A DNA stretch of 9,803 bases from Lachnospiraceae bacterium. GTDB lineage: Bacteria > Bacillota_A > Clostridia > Lachnospirales > Lachnospiraceae. The stretch lies in contig JAFUEG010000086.1 of NCBI GenBank assembly GCA_017464045.1, positions 1 to 9,803 on the forward strand, given 5' to 3'. Shown here in pieces: positions 1-6,840 of the stretch; the stretch's first letter is position 1; every line of letters starts with the position of its first letter. Both the position numbers and the translations under genes were made by a program. Below the pieces are notes generated by a model. That model had not been told where the DNA came from, made no database searches, and worked only from the letters and a program-made list of their open reading frames with translations.

Positions 1-1068
1 AATGTATTTTATCAATCCTGTTGGTTTAGGGGTTTCAAATACACCCTTTCCTAATATAGCTTTCACTTCAAGAGTTCCCGTTTCTGCTGAAAACTCTGTC
101 CCATTCCAAAACGATTTAGGCTTTACTCTCTTTGTTCCTTCCTCAGGTAGATAATCCTTTTGAAATACATCATATTCATCTCTTCCTCTAACTTTCTGTA
201 CAGTCAATTCATTTAAACGAGCATGAGCTGTATCAATTCCCCATCTCCATCTTCCATCTGTGCCATCTGATAAATGAGGATATATTTCTATTGAATCAAA
301 AATAGGATCAACAGATAAAATGTCACTTGTTTCATCATAGTAAAATGGATAAAACATATTCGGTCTATCTTCACGCCTCGCTCCAGAGCCTCGTTTCCGA
401 AGCCCTTGCAAACGATATTTTCCAGATTCATCACACAAATTATAGTCATTTTCGTATTCTTCGGGCATTTCAACACCATTTGTTATAAAATTTCCATTTT
501 GATATATCAACAAGCCTTCATGTGCTGTCGCAATATATTTATCATCGCTCCTACCCTTAAGATTATTAATTACAGCAATATCCTTGATAAAATTTCTGCT
601 TCCAAATATTTCATCGCAAAGTATCTTTAAAGGATGTTTTTCATTATCATCAATACTAATAAAAATCGCACCATCATCAGCTAATAATCGTTGCAGGAGT
701 TTTAGTCTTGGATACATCATACATAACCACTTATCATGGCGTGACAAATCCTCCCCTTCTTTTCCCACTACTTCGCCGAGCCATTTCTTTATTCGAGAAT
801 CATTAACATTATCGTTATATACCCAATTTTCATTTCCAGTGTTATACGGTGGATCAATATAGATACATTTTATACGACCCTCATATTGAGGTAAGAGACT
901 TTTTAATGCAAGAAGATTATCCCCATGGATAATCATATTCTGACTTCCATTGTCTTCTTCATGCTGTCCATTCTCATCATAACTATATTTTCTATCAAGA
1001 ACACAATAAGGCACATCAAGATGATGATTAACAACCTTACTTTTTCCTATCCATTCTAAAGTAGGCAT
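1..1068 (-). CDS. mod: Type III restriction-modification DNA methyltransferase (Mod), 3'-truncated by the window edge
   Basis: This is an N6-adenine DNA methyltransferase, the modification and target-recognition subunit of a type III R-M system, acting on DNA in the cytoplasm with S-adenosylmethionine. Seen: an uninterrupted frame of 356 codons from ATG at 1068 to the left edge. It has the motif IHGDNLLALKSL (residues 47-58), the catalytic motif IV DPPYNTG (residues 72-78), and an FETPKPTGLI segment near residues 344-353. In beta-class enzymes that last segment normally precedes the FxGxGT AdoMet-binding motif, which would lie off the window. The middle (about residues 150-330) would be the target recognition domain. 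AGGAGA (1075-1080) lies 6 bases before the start. Family members are usually around 600 residues, so about half is present. A res gene would be expected further left. The order catalytic motif first, AdoMet motif last argues against an alpha-class or Dam-type enzyme. Confidence 0.92.
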   Translation of the reverse strand, partial: MPTLEWIGKSKVVNHHLDVPYCVLDRKYSYDENGQHEEDNGSQNMIIHGDNLLALKSLLPQYEGRIKCIYIDPPYNTGNENWVYNDNVNDSRIKKWLGEVVGKEGEDLSRHDKWLCMMYPRLKLLQRLLADDGAIFISIDDNEKHPLKILCDEIFGSRNFIKDIAVINNLKGRSDDKYIATAHEGLLIYQNGNFITNGVEMPEEYENDYNLCDESGKYRLQGLRKRGSGARREDRPNMFYPFYYDETSDILSVDPIFDSIEIYPHLSDGTDGRWRWGIDTAHARLNELTVQKVRGRDEYDVFQKDYLPEEGTKRVKPKSFWNGTEFSAETGTLEVKAILGKGVFETPKPTGLIKYI

Positions 1069-1110
1069 ACATAATCTCCTTTTATAAAAAAATCATACGT
1101 GTACCAAAGT

Positions 1111-1119
1111 ATTATAACA
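1111..1119 (-). promoter_or_regulatory. Extended -10 promoter for mod
   Basis: On the minus strand the bases read TGTTATAAT, a perfect extended -10 element (TG-N-TATAAT), 43 bases before the mod start codon. No good -35 is visible 17 bases upstream, as is usual for extended -10 promoters. Together with the hairpin at the end of the upstream XRE gene it suggests mod has its own promoter rather than relying on readthrough. Confidence 0.5.
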
Positions 1120-1140
1120 TTTTTTATTTTTTATTACCAT

Positions 1141-1166
1141 AACAAAAGCGGTCATTCAGACCGCTT
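1141..1166 (-). terminator. Rho-independent terminator or attenuator between the XRE gene and mod
   Basis: Arms AAGCGGTC (1146-1153) and GACCGCTT (1159-1166) form a perfect 8-bp stem with a 5-base loop. Read leftward it is followed by a short T-rich tail (TTGTT). The XRE stop codon (1156-1158) sits in the loop, so the terminator overlaps the gene end. The T-tract is short, so termination may be partial and couple some transcription into mod. Confidence 0.6.
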
Positions 1167-1419
1167 CATCACTTCTCTTAAATAATTCTTCATATGTTGT
1201 ATCAAGTATTTCCTTTATTGCCCTTAGTTGGGTTGCTGTTATATGATGTACTCCTCTTTCTATCTGTCCAAGTATTTCCCTTGATATATGGACATCACGA
1301 AGCTGCAACTTCTCTACAAGTTGAAGTTGCTTCATACCTTTTGATTTTCTTATTCTTTTTATATTATATCCGATACATATTTCATCGTTTTTAATCGTGG
1401 TTTCCATATTTATATCCAT
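1156..1419 (-). CDS. Small XRE-family helix-turn-helix regulator
   Basis: An 87-residue, single-domain DNA-binding protein. The HTH_3 fold spans about residues 16-80: IGYNIKRIRKSKGMKQ forms helices 1-2, and REILGQIERG carries the recognition-helix end typical of XRE proteins. This is followed by ITATQLRAIKEILDTTYEELF, the conserved C-terminal helices. The start is uncertain: ATG at 1419 or ATG at 1407 (fifth codon); neither has a strong Shine-Dalgarno sequence. It is transcribed divergently from the XRE gene at 1554 and in the same direction as mod, 87 bases upstream of it. A GGAATG-N4-CATTCC palindrome lies 10 bases upstream of the 1419 start, consistent with autoregulation. It could serve as a controller protein for the R-M system or belong to the mobile element; the sequence does not decide. 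Confidence 0.82.
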   Translation of the reverse strand: MDINMETTIKNDEICIGYNIKRIRKSKGMKQLQLVEKLQLRDVHISREILGQIERGVHHITATQLRAIKEILDTTYEELFKRSDEAV

Positions 1420-1428
1420 TTCTTAAAA

Positions 1429-1444
1429 GGAATGTTTTCATTCC
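1429..1444. promoter_or_regulatory. Operator-like palindrome, copy 1
   Basis: GGAATGTTTTCATTCC is a perfect 6-bp inverted repeat around a 4-base spacer, between the leftward XRE start and its likely -10 (TACAAT on the minus strand, 1456-1461). The same arms recur at 1483-1498, 54 bases away centre to centre, making a paired binding site for one or both XRE proteins likely. Confidence 0.65.
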
Positions 1445-1447
1445 ATA

Positions 1448-1476
1448 TTGCTTTTATTGTAGTTATTTTGTTTTAT
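1448..1476 (+). promoter_or_regulatory. Possible rightward promoter of the divergent XRE gene
   Basis: TTGCTT (1448-1453) and TTTTAT (1471-1476) are separated by 17 bases and lie between the two palindromes. The match is weak, and this AT-rich region offers alternatives. Its position, with one palindrome just upstream and the other just downstream, fits a repressible promoter. Confidence 0.3.
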
Positions 1477-1482
1477 AAAAAG

Positions 1483-1498
1483 GGAATGAAATCATTCC
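1483..1498. promoter_or_regulatory. Operator-like palindrome, copy 2
   Basis: GGAATGAAATCATTCC has the same 6-bp arms and 4-base spacing as copy 1 with a different spacer sequence, so the arms are conserved and the spacer is not. It would lie over the transcription start region of the rightward XRE gene and over the -35 region of the leftward one. Confidence 0.65.
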
Positions 1499-1553
1499 AT
1501 TTTTAAATTTTTTCACTTCCTCACTATTTTTCGTGAAAGGGGGTGAAAATAAT

Positions 1554-1925
1554 ATGGTTAAATCATCTGTTGATTATTCATTAATCGGGCGTAGAGTTAG
1601 ATATTACAGGACATTACGTAATCTTACACAGGCTAACCTTGCTGAAATAGTTGGTGTCGCTGATAATTACATAAGCATGATCGAATCCGGCTATAAAAAA
1701 GCAAGCCTTGAAACACTTGTTGCTATATGCAATGCCCTAAATATCACAATGGATGTTCTTTTAATGGATAACTTAAAATCCAAATACTTTGAAAATCATT
1801 CCGTTTTGGAAGAACTATTTTCAGAGTGTTCCAAAGAAGAAACATTATTTGTTATGGATATCATTACTTCATTAATTGATACACTCCATACAAACCGTTA
1901 TGTCTTAATGCATAATGATTTATAG
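1554..1925 (+). CDS. XRE-family transcriptional regulator (SinR/phage-repressor type)
   Basis: A 123-residue DNA-binding regulator. Seen: a classic HTH_3 domain over about residues 7-68, IGRRVRYYRTLRNLTQANLA, then the recognition helix VADNYISMIESG, then SLETLVAICNALNITMDVLL. The roughly 50-residue C-terminal helical tail is of unknown role. ATG at 1554 was chosen over the in-frame GTG at 1533 because AAAGGGGGTGA (1536-1546) makes a strong Shine-Dalgarno 7 bases before the ATG, whereas the GTG has none. It is divergent from the 1156-1419 regulator with a shared operator region, and lies 127 bases upstream of the recombinase in the same direction. XRE proteins of this style commonly sit beside integrases in Clostridia mobile elements and keep them silent; that role is inferred here. 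Confidence 0.85.
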   Translation: MVKSSVDYSLIGRRVRYYRTLRNLTQANLAEIVGVADNYISMIESGYKKASLETLVAICNALNITMDVLLMDNLKSKYFENHSVLEELFSECSKEETLFVMDIITSLIDTLHTNRYVLMHNDL

Positions 1926-1951
1926 TTTTACCTTAAATGTAAAACTATTTT

Positions 1952-1996
1952 AATGAACCGGCGGAAAAGTGAAGTAAACTTCACCGCTGGTTCATT
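1952..1996 (+). terminator. Large imperfect dyad between the XRE gene and the recombinase gene
   Basis: The outer arms AATGAACC (1952-1959) and GGTTCATT (1989-1996) pair perfectly, continue through GCGG/CCGC, and enclose an inner dyad GTGAAGT-AA-ACTTCAC (1969-1984). The left side carries extra A residues as a bulge. It can act as a terminator for the XRE gene, but the downstream sequence (TTCATTATT) is only mildly T-rich. Its right end touches the putative -35 of the recombinase promoter, so an operator, or a recombinase binding site, is an equally good reading. Confidence 0.4.
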
Positions 1997-2023
1997 TTCA
2001 TTATTAAGCATAGAAAATATAAT
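1995..2023 (+). promoter_or_regulatory. Likely promoter of the recombinase operon
   Basis: TATAAT (2018-2023) is a consensus -10, with TTTTCA (1995-2000, 4 of 6 consensus bases) 17 bases upstream. It lies 29 bases before the recombinase start codon, which has AAAGGA (2041-2046) as ribosome binding site. The adjoining dyad overlaps its -35 edge. Confidence 0.45.
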
Positions 2024-2052
2024 TAACCTATCTTTAACCGAAAGGATAAGTT

Positions 2053-3933
2053 ATGGAAAACGAAACTGATACTTTAATTGAAAATATTCCCCCGGAAACA
2101 AAAATAGAAAAAAAGGATCAAATAAGAAAAAGATATAAAGGAATCGATTCATCCTTACTTGATGTTATCCCTGCAAAGCCTAAAGAAGATATTCATGATC
2201 CAAATACTATAAAAAGGGTTGCTGTATATGCAAGAGTATCTACCGGTGATCCTAATCAGACATCTTCTTATGAATTACAAAAAAATCATTATTCCGACTT
2301 TGTTAAAAATCATGAAGGATGGGATTTAGTTGACATATACGCTGATGAAGGAATAAGCGGTACTTCCCTTAAGCATAGGGATGCCTTTAACCGTATGATT
2401 AAAGACTGCAAGGATGGAAAAATAGATATCATAGTTACAAAGAGTGTTTCAAGGTTTGCAAGAAACATAATAGACAGTGTACAAACATTACGTGACCTTG
2501 CTTCCTTAAACCCACCTGTTGGTGTTTACTTTGAAACAGAAAATTTATTTTCCCTTAATTCCGATAGTGACATGATTTTATCTATTATGGCTTTACTTGC
2601 TCAAGAAGAAAGTCGTACCAAAAGTGAGATTATGAAAATGTCTGTTGAAATGAGGTTTAGAAAAGGTATTTTTCTTACACCTAAGCTCTTTGGTTACACT
2701 TTGGATGAAGATAAAAATTTAGTTATATATGAAAGTGAAGCTGTAATTGTTAAGTTGATGTACTATCTATATTTATTTGGCTGCACTTCAACAATGATTG
2801 CAAATATCCTTACAGAACTTTGTGTTGATACGGCAAAGCAAAAAGAAAAATGGTCTCCGAGCACTGTAGTTCAAATTTTAAAGAATGAAAGGCATTGCGG
2901 TGATGTCCTTGCAAGAAAAACAGTTACAGAAAGTTTTATAACACACAAGGCAATTAAAAATGATGGTATAGAAAACAAGTATTTCCAAAAAAATCATCAT
3001 GAACCAATCATATCAAGGGACATATGGAACGCTGTACAAAATATGCTTAGAAATGCAAGATACGGAAACAAAGGATTCCTTCCGTATCTTCATGTTATGC
3101 CTGATGGAGTGCTAAAAGGATTTATTACGATCAATCCAAGATGGGCAGGTTTTTCAGCAGATGATTATTACAATGCTTTTCATACCGTAATAGATGACTA
3201 TAAACCAAAGCCTGAAAAAATAGAAGTTACGGTAAAAACAGGCGAACTTGATATGAGAAAGTTTGAAGTTGCTCACGGATATTTTTTTGATACATCAAAC
3301 CGTGCGATTCTTACTGTTTCTTCTACGGAGCTTAGTTTTAATTCCGTATCAGTAAGGAAGTTTGGGAAAACACCTTTTGTAGAAATACTTATTAATCCAG
3401 AAAGCAAACATATTGCGGTAAGACCAAGTACGGAAAAAATTAAAACTGCTATAAGATGGGGAAATGTAAGTTTTGAAAAGGTATATCCAAAAAAGATACC
3501 CGGAAGAGCTTATCTTGGTGCTATTTATGAAATTCTTCACTGGGATATTAATTACAAATATAAAATAATAGGTTCTTATAAGAAAAAAGGCGATGAACAC
3601 TTTTTATTATTTGATATGAATGAACCTGAAATATTAATACCTGAAGCAGAAATTATAAATCAAGAAGATGATAAAAATGATACGGATAATTATTCTTATA
3701 TTACTACTGCATCAAAAAAAGATATTATTGCGTACCCTTCCGACTGGACGGATGGGTTCGGTACAAATTTTTATATGCACGAAAACAAAGAAAATATATC
3801 AAACAAAGGTAAATGGAATATAGAAAATGAAGGTACTTCATTTAATCCAACCGGAATTGAAGTAAAGGAAATGGATGGTTTAAAAGAAAAAATCACTGAA
3901 ATAATAAGCGATATAAAGGAGAAAAACAAATGA
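2053..3933 (+). CDS. Large serine recombinase with a non-standard C-terminal domain
   Basis: A 626-residue site-specific DNA recombinase of the large serine integrase family. Residues 1-53 are a charged leader. Residues 55-200 form the resolvase catalytic domain: RVAVYARVST with nucleophile Ser63, the DEGISGTSLKHR segment (98-109), and the arginine motif SVSRFARN (131-138). Residues 205-335 match the Recombinase DNA-binding domain (FGYTLDEDKNLVIYESEA; WSPSTVVQILKNERHCGDVL). Relatives usually continue with a zinc ribbon containing two CxxC pairs; here the corresponding region (LKGFITINPRW, 354-364) has no cysteines. Residues 400-575 are a different domain (ILINPESKHIAVRP, then ILHWDINYKYKIIG, LLFDMNEPEILIP and WTDGFG), which resembles the next two gene products. 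It overlaps the next gene by four bases (ATGA). I infer it is the integrase/excisionase of the element, with target binding modified by the new domain. Confidence 0.9.
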   Translation: MENETDTLIENIPPETKIEKKDQIRKRYKGIDSSLLDVIPAKPKEDIHDPNTIKRVAVYARVSTGDPNQTSSYELQKNHYSDFVKNHEGWDLVDIYADEGISGTSLKHRDAFNRMIKDCKDGKIDIIVTKSVSRFARNIIDSVQTLRDLASLNPPVGVYFETENLFSLNSDSDMILSIMALLAQEESRTKSEIMKMSVEMRFRKGIFLTPKLFGYTLDEDKNLVIYESEAVIVKLMYYLYLFGCTSTMIANILTELCVDTAKQKEKWSPSTVVQILKNERHCGDVLARKTVTESFITHKAIKNDGIENKYFQKNHHEPIISRDIWNAVQNMLRNARYGNKGFLPYLHVMPDGVLKGFITINPRWAGFSADDYYNAFHTVIDDYKPKPEKIEVTVKTGELDMRKFEVAHGYFFDTSNRAILTVSSTELSFNSVSVRKFGKTPFVEILINPESKHIAVRPSTEKIKTAIRWGNVSFEKVYPKKIPGRAYLGAIYEILHWDINYKYKIIGSYKKKGDEHFLLFDMNEPEILIPEAEIINQEDDKNDTDNYSYITTASKKDIIAYPSDWTDGFGTNFYMHENKENISNKGKWNIENEGTSFNPTGIEVKEMDGLKEKITEIISDIKEKNK

Positions 3934-4580
3934 ATGAACAAGAAAATAAACAGATAAAATACGATATCCCCATTTATGATATGCCCGATTTTGACTATTC
4001 CGGATTTCAGGTTGTAAGAGGAGAATTTTTCGCCCACATAGCAGAGCCTTCAATATCTTTTTGTAACAATAAGGTTAATGTTAATACAGCCTGTATAAAG
4101 AAAGTATTAGAAACTGATTATGTACAGATTCTTGTAAATCCTGATGATAAGATACTTGCGGTAAGACCTTGCGATGAAGATATGAAGGACTCTATAAGAT
4201 GGTGCTCCGCTACCTCAAAGCGTTCTCCAAAACAAATCACCTGTAAAATATTTTTTGCTAAAGTTATGGACTTAATGAACTGGGACGGAGCTAACAGATA
4301 TAAACTGCTCGGTAAACTAATCAAAACAAAAGATGAACTTCTTTTTATCTTTGACCTTTCAACACCTGAAATATTCCTTAGACAGGGTGAGGACGAAGAA
4401 ACATCCAAGATTTCAAAAAAGCCTACTTATATTGAATCATGGAAAGACCAGTTTGGAGTTCCTTTTAAAGAACATATCAATTCAGTTCAGATAGAAAAAT
4501 TTAACGAGGTAACGGTGTTTGGTATAACGCAAAGCGAAATAAGGCAAAGAAATAAAAAAGAAAAACAGGAAGTAATATAA
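3930..4580 (+). CDS. Stand-alone paralogue of the recombinase C-terminal domain
   Basis: A 216-residue protein of a family I cannot name. Seen: residues 26-91 align without gaps to recombinase residues 404-469 with 23 of 66 identities by my count. Shared positions include F-x-V-x-x-G-x-FF at the start, V-x-IL-x-NP, AVRP and a final IRW. The similarity continues through MDLMNWDGANRYKLLGK and LLFIFDLSTPEIFL, then WKDQFGVPF (171-179), matching the recombinase WTDGFGTNF. It has no catalytic serine and no helix-turn-helix. ATG at 3930 overlaps the recombinase stop and AAGGAG (3916-3921) precedes it; a second ATG at 3934 is out of frame. I infer it assembles with or regulates the recombinase as a detached subunit. 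Confidence is high that the gene is real and low for its function. Confidence 0.85.
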   Translation: MNEQENKQIKYDIPIYDMPDFDYSGFQVVRGEFFAHIAEPSISFCNNKVNVNTACIKKVLETDYVQILVNPDDKILAVRPCDEDMKDSIRWCSATSKRSPKQITCKIFFAKVMDLMNWDGANRYKLLGKLIKTKDELLFIFDLSTPEIFLRQGEDEETSKISKKPTYIESWKDQFGVPFKEHINSVQIEKFNEVTVFGITQSEIRQRNKKEKQEVI

Positions 4581-4976
4581 ATGGAAAGTATAAGTCAAAA
4601 CAAAACAAGATATAACAGTATTCCTTCTATATGTCTTGATTTTAAAAGAAACAGAATACGTATATATAAAAGCACTCTGCATATGTTATCCGATCCATCA
4701 GCCATAAGCATTGTAATTGATCCTTTAAATAAAATAATAGGTTTTGGAAAATGCGCTCAGGATGAACCTGACAGTGTAAAAGTATATCCTTCACATTTTG
4801 AATCTGATAATTGTTATGAAGTCCACAGCCTAAAACTTATGAAAAAAATATATTCCCTATGTGATTCTTTTGATATAAACCATTCATACAGGGTATCAGT
4901 ATTTTGTCAGGATAAAATAGGATACACATATTTTAATCTTAACAGTGCCGTACTAATTAGCGAGGTAGAAGAATGA
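4581..4976 (+). CDS. Second, shorter and more diverged paralogue of the recombinase C-terminal domain
   Basis: A 131-residue protein of unknown function. Seen: ISIVIDPLNKIIGFG (residues 42-56) occupies the place of VEILINPESKHIAVRP in the recombinase. LKLMKKIYSLCDSFDINHSYRV (85-106) occupies the place of LGAIYEILHWDINYKYKI, and YFNLNSAVLISE (117-128) the place of LLFDMNEPEILIPE. Identity is low, but order, spacing and hydrophobic pattern agree, so I read it as a minimal version of the same fold lacking the C-terminal W-x-x-x-FG segment. The ATG follows the preceding TAA directly, with AGGA (4567-4570) upstream, and the end overlaps the next gene by four bases. Such coupling suggests a fixed stoichiometry with its neighbours. 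Confidence 0.8.
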   Translation: MESISQNKTRYNSIPSICLDFKRNRIRIYKSTLHMLSDPSAISIVIDPLNKIIGFGKCAQDEPDSVKVYPSHFESDNCYEVHSLKLMKKIYSLCDSFDINHSYRVSVFCQDKIGYTYFNLNSAVLISEVEE

Positions 4977-5905
4977 ATTTTCCTAACTTAACAATAGAAC
5001 CTGACATCAAATTTCTTATTCAACCTGCATCAGAAAAATATATGGATCAACTTGAGGAATATATTGTTGATAACGGATGCCCGGAATGTATATCCATATG
5101 GCACGATATTATAATTGATGGGCATAAAAGATATAAATTTTGTAAAGAGTGGGAAATACCTTTTAGAATAAGAAATCTTGAACTTAATAATATTAATCAG
5201 GCAATTATATATGTATGCAGAACACAAATGAATAGAACCGACCTTACAACAGAATACAGAAAATATCTTGTTGGAAAATTATTTACAGCAGAAATGTTTT
5301 ATAACAAATTGATGAGTGATAATGATAAGATTGCAATAGCACATCAACGCTCATCTGATATAGCCCTTAAAATAGGTTCAACATATAATCTTTCTTATGG
5401 TACTGTTCAAAAATATGTTGCCTATTCAAAATCAATAGATAAGATAAAAGATAAATCCGAAGATTTAGCTTTAAAAATTCTAATGGAAAATTTAAAAATA
5501 TCACATGAAAATACTATTACTGTATCAACTCTTTCAGAAAGGGAAACTATTCTTATTAATGAAGCCGTAACGGAAGAAAGAATGGATCATTTATCCGATT
5601 CTAAAATATGGCAAATATTAAAATATAAACATACTTATAAAGTAATCCCGAAAGAAAAAGAAAAAAAGAAAGAGGAAATCCCAAAAATAAGACTAACCCC
5701 CGACTATGATCCTGATGCTTCCCTTGCTACTTTAAAATACACTTCTGTTTCATGGATTGATTCAATAAATAGAGCGATCAATAAAACTGATTTTTCAAAA
5801 ATCACACCCAAAACGAGAAATGATATTTTAAAAAATATGGAAGATGTAATAAATACAATTAATAAACTAAAAAATCTACTTGGAGGTACAGATAATAATG
5901 GATGA
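4973..5905 (+). CDS. ParB-like DNA-binding protein
   Basis: A 310-residue ParB-superfamily protein. Seen: residues 10-70 are a ParB N-terminal domain with ISIWHDIIIDGHKRYKFC (40-57), where DGH-x-RY corresponds to the nucleotide/phosphate-binding box. RNLELNNINQAIIYVCRTQMNRTDLT and then YRKYLVGKLF (95-104) follow, as in plasmid partition-like ParB proteins. A helix-turn-helix comes next (IALKIGSTYNLSYGTVQKYV, 130-149), then a lysine/glutamate-rich linker (227-237) and a C-terminal helical region (255-305) that could dimerise. No ParA is encoded nearby, so classical partition is not supported. GAGGT (4962-4966) precedes the ATG, which overlaps the previous stop. Proposed roles are sequence-specific binding that helps recombination, replication control or transcription of the element; none is proven by the sequence. 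Confidence 0.8.
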   Translation: MNFPNLTIEPDIKFLIQPASEKYMDQLEEYIVDNGCPECISIWHDIIIDGHKRYKFCKEWEIPFRIRNLELNNINQAIIYVCRTQMNRTDLTTEYRKYLVGKLFTAEMFYNKLMSDNDKIAIAHQRSSDIALKIGSTYNLSYGTVQKYVAYSKSIDKIKDKSEDLALKILMENLKISHENTITVSTLSERETILINEAVTEERMDHLSDSKIWQILKYKHTYKVIPKEKEKKKEEIPKIRLTPDYDPDASLATLKYTSVSWIDSINRAINKTDFSKITPKTRNDILKNMEDVINTINKLKNLLGGTDNNG

Positions 5906-6839
5906 TTTATATAATAAATATGTTCCTAACGTAAGATTTGAACTTATACCAATAAAAGATTTAGTTTCTAATCAGGAATACCAAAGACATATTTCAATCA
6001 AACATATTGAAAAGGCTGTTGACGGATTCGACATCAATCAAGTTAATTGTGTAAGAGTAAGTCAAAGGGATGGATATAATTACGTTGTAAACGGACAGCA
6101 CACCATTGAAATAATTGCAGCAGTCTCCGGTTCAAGGGAAACCCCTGTATGGTGCATGATACATAATGAGGAACTTAAATATAACAAAGAAGCAGATATA
6201 TTTGCAAACCAACAAAAATATGTAAAACAATTACAACCATATGAAATTTTTAAAGCACATCTTGAAGCAGGTAATGATAAATATATTATAATAAACGACC
6301 TTGTTGAATCTTTTGGATTGCACGTTTGCCCTAACTCTGCTGATTTTGGAATCTGTGCAGTTACATCACTTGTAAAAATTTATGAAAAAACAGGTTATGA
6401 TATTTTAAACAGAACTCTTATTTTAATTGTTGGTACATGGGAAGGAGAAGCACATTCACTTAGCAGTAATATGTTATGGGGTGTTGCAAAAGTGATATAT
6501 GCTTATAAAGATAAATTAGATGATGATCGCTTTAAAGAAAAACTTGGTGTTATATCTGTAAGAGAACTATCACGTACTGCCAAAGAAAGACGAGCCGGTT
6601 CTTTAGGATATGCAGAAGCAATCGTCCTTAATTATAATAAAAAATCTCATGGGGTATTAAACATAGAAGAATTATATAAAAACAAAATCCCACCGGAGAA
6701 AAATTTAAAAGAAAAATTAAATGCTCCTCCAGATACAAAAAGTAATGAACCTTATGAAACCATTCCGGCACAAGAATTATCTGATTCTAAAAAAGAGTCT
6801 AATGGACAGATTTCGATGTTTGAAAAAATCACGGATTAG
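5898..6839 (+). CDS. DUF6551-type ParB-like protein
   Basis: A 313-residue protein with a ParB-like N-terminal domain. Seen: FELIPIKDLVSNQEYQR (residues 14-30) is the typical first strand-helix, followed by VRVSQRDGYNYVVNGQHTIE (52-71), where NGQHT is the GQHR-type box of this branch. EADIFANQQKYVKQLQPYEIFKAHLEAG (98-125) is a conserved helical segment of the DUF6551 group. A predicted helical middle and a low-complexity proline/lysine tail ending in SNGQISMFEKITD complete it. ATG at 5898 was chosen over the upstream in-frame TTG at 5880 because GGAGG (5882-5886) lies 11 bases before it. It overlaps the preceding gene by 8 bases and is the last gene of the operon. Family assignment comes from motif recall; the biochemical function of DUF6551 is not known to me. 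Confidence 0.8.
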   Translation: MDDLYNKYVPNVRFELIPIKDLVSNQEYQRHISIKHIEKAVDGFDINQVNCVRVSQRDGYNYVVNGQHTIEIIAAVSGSRETPVWCMIHNEELKYNKEADIFANQQKYVKQLQPYEIFKAHLEAGNDKYIIINDLVESFGLHVCPNSADFGICAVTSLVKIYEKTGYDILNRTLILIVGTWEGEAHSLSSNMLWGVAKVIYAYKDKLDDDRFKEKLGVISVRELSRTAKERRAGSLGYAEAIVLNYNKKSHGVLNIEELYKNKIPPEKNLKEKLNAPPDTKSNEPYETIPAQELSDSKKESNGQISMFEKITD

Positions 6840-6840
6840 G

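Noticed and set aside
288..862. Short plus- and minus-strand frames within the methyltransferase region
   Set aside because: They overlap the continuous mod frame that carries DPPY and lack family features.
1533..1553. GTG start at 1533 for the rightward XRE gene
   Set aside because: The bases between are the strong ribosome binding site of the ATG at 1554, and the GTG has no such site of its own.
3349..4408. Minus-strand frames of 83-96 codons under the recombinase and its paralogue
   Set aside because: Phe/Ile-rich antisense shadows of strongly supported plus-strand genes.
5880..5897. TTG start for the DUF6551-type protein
   Set aside because: It would translate through GGAGG, which is better placed as the ribosome binding site of ATG 5898.
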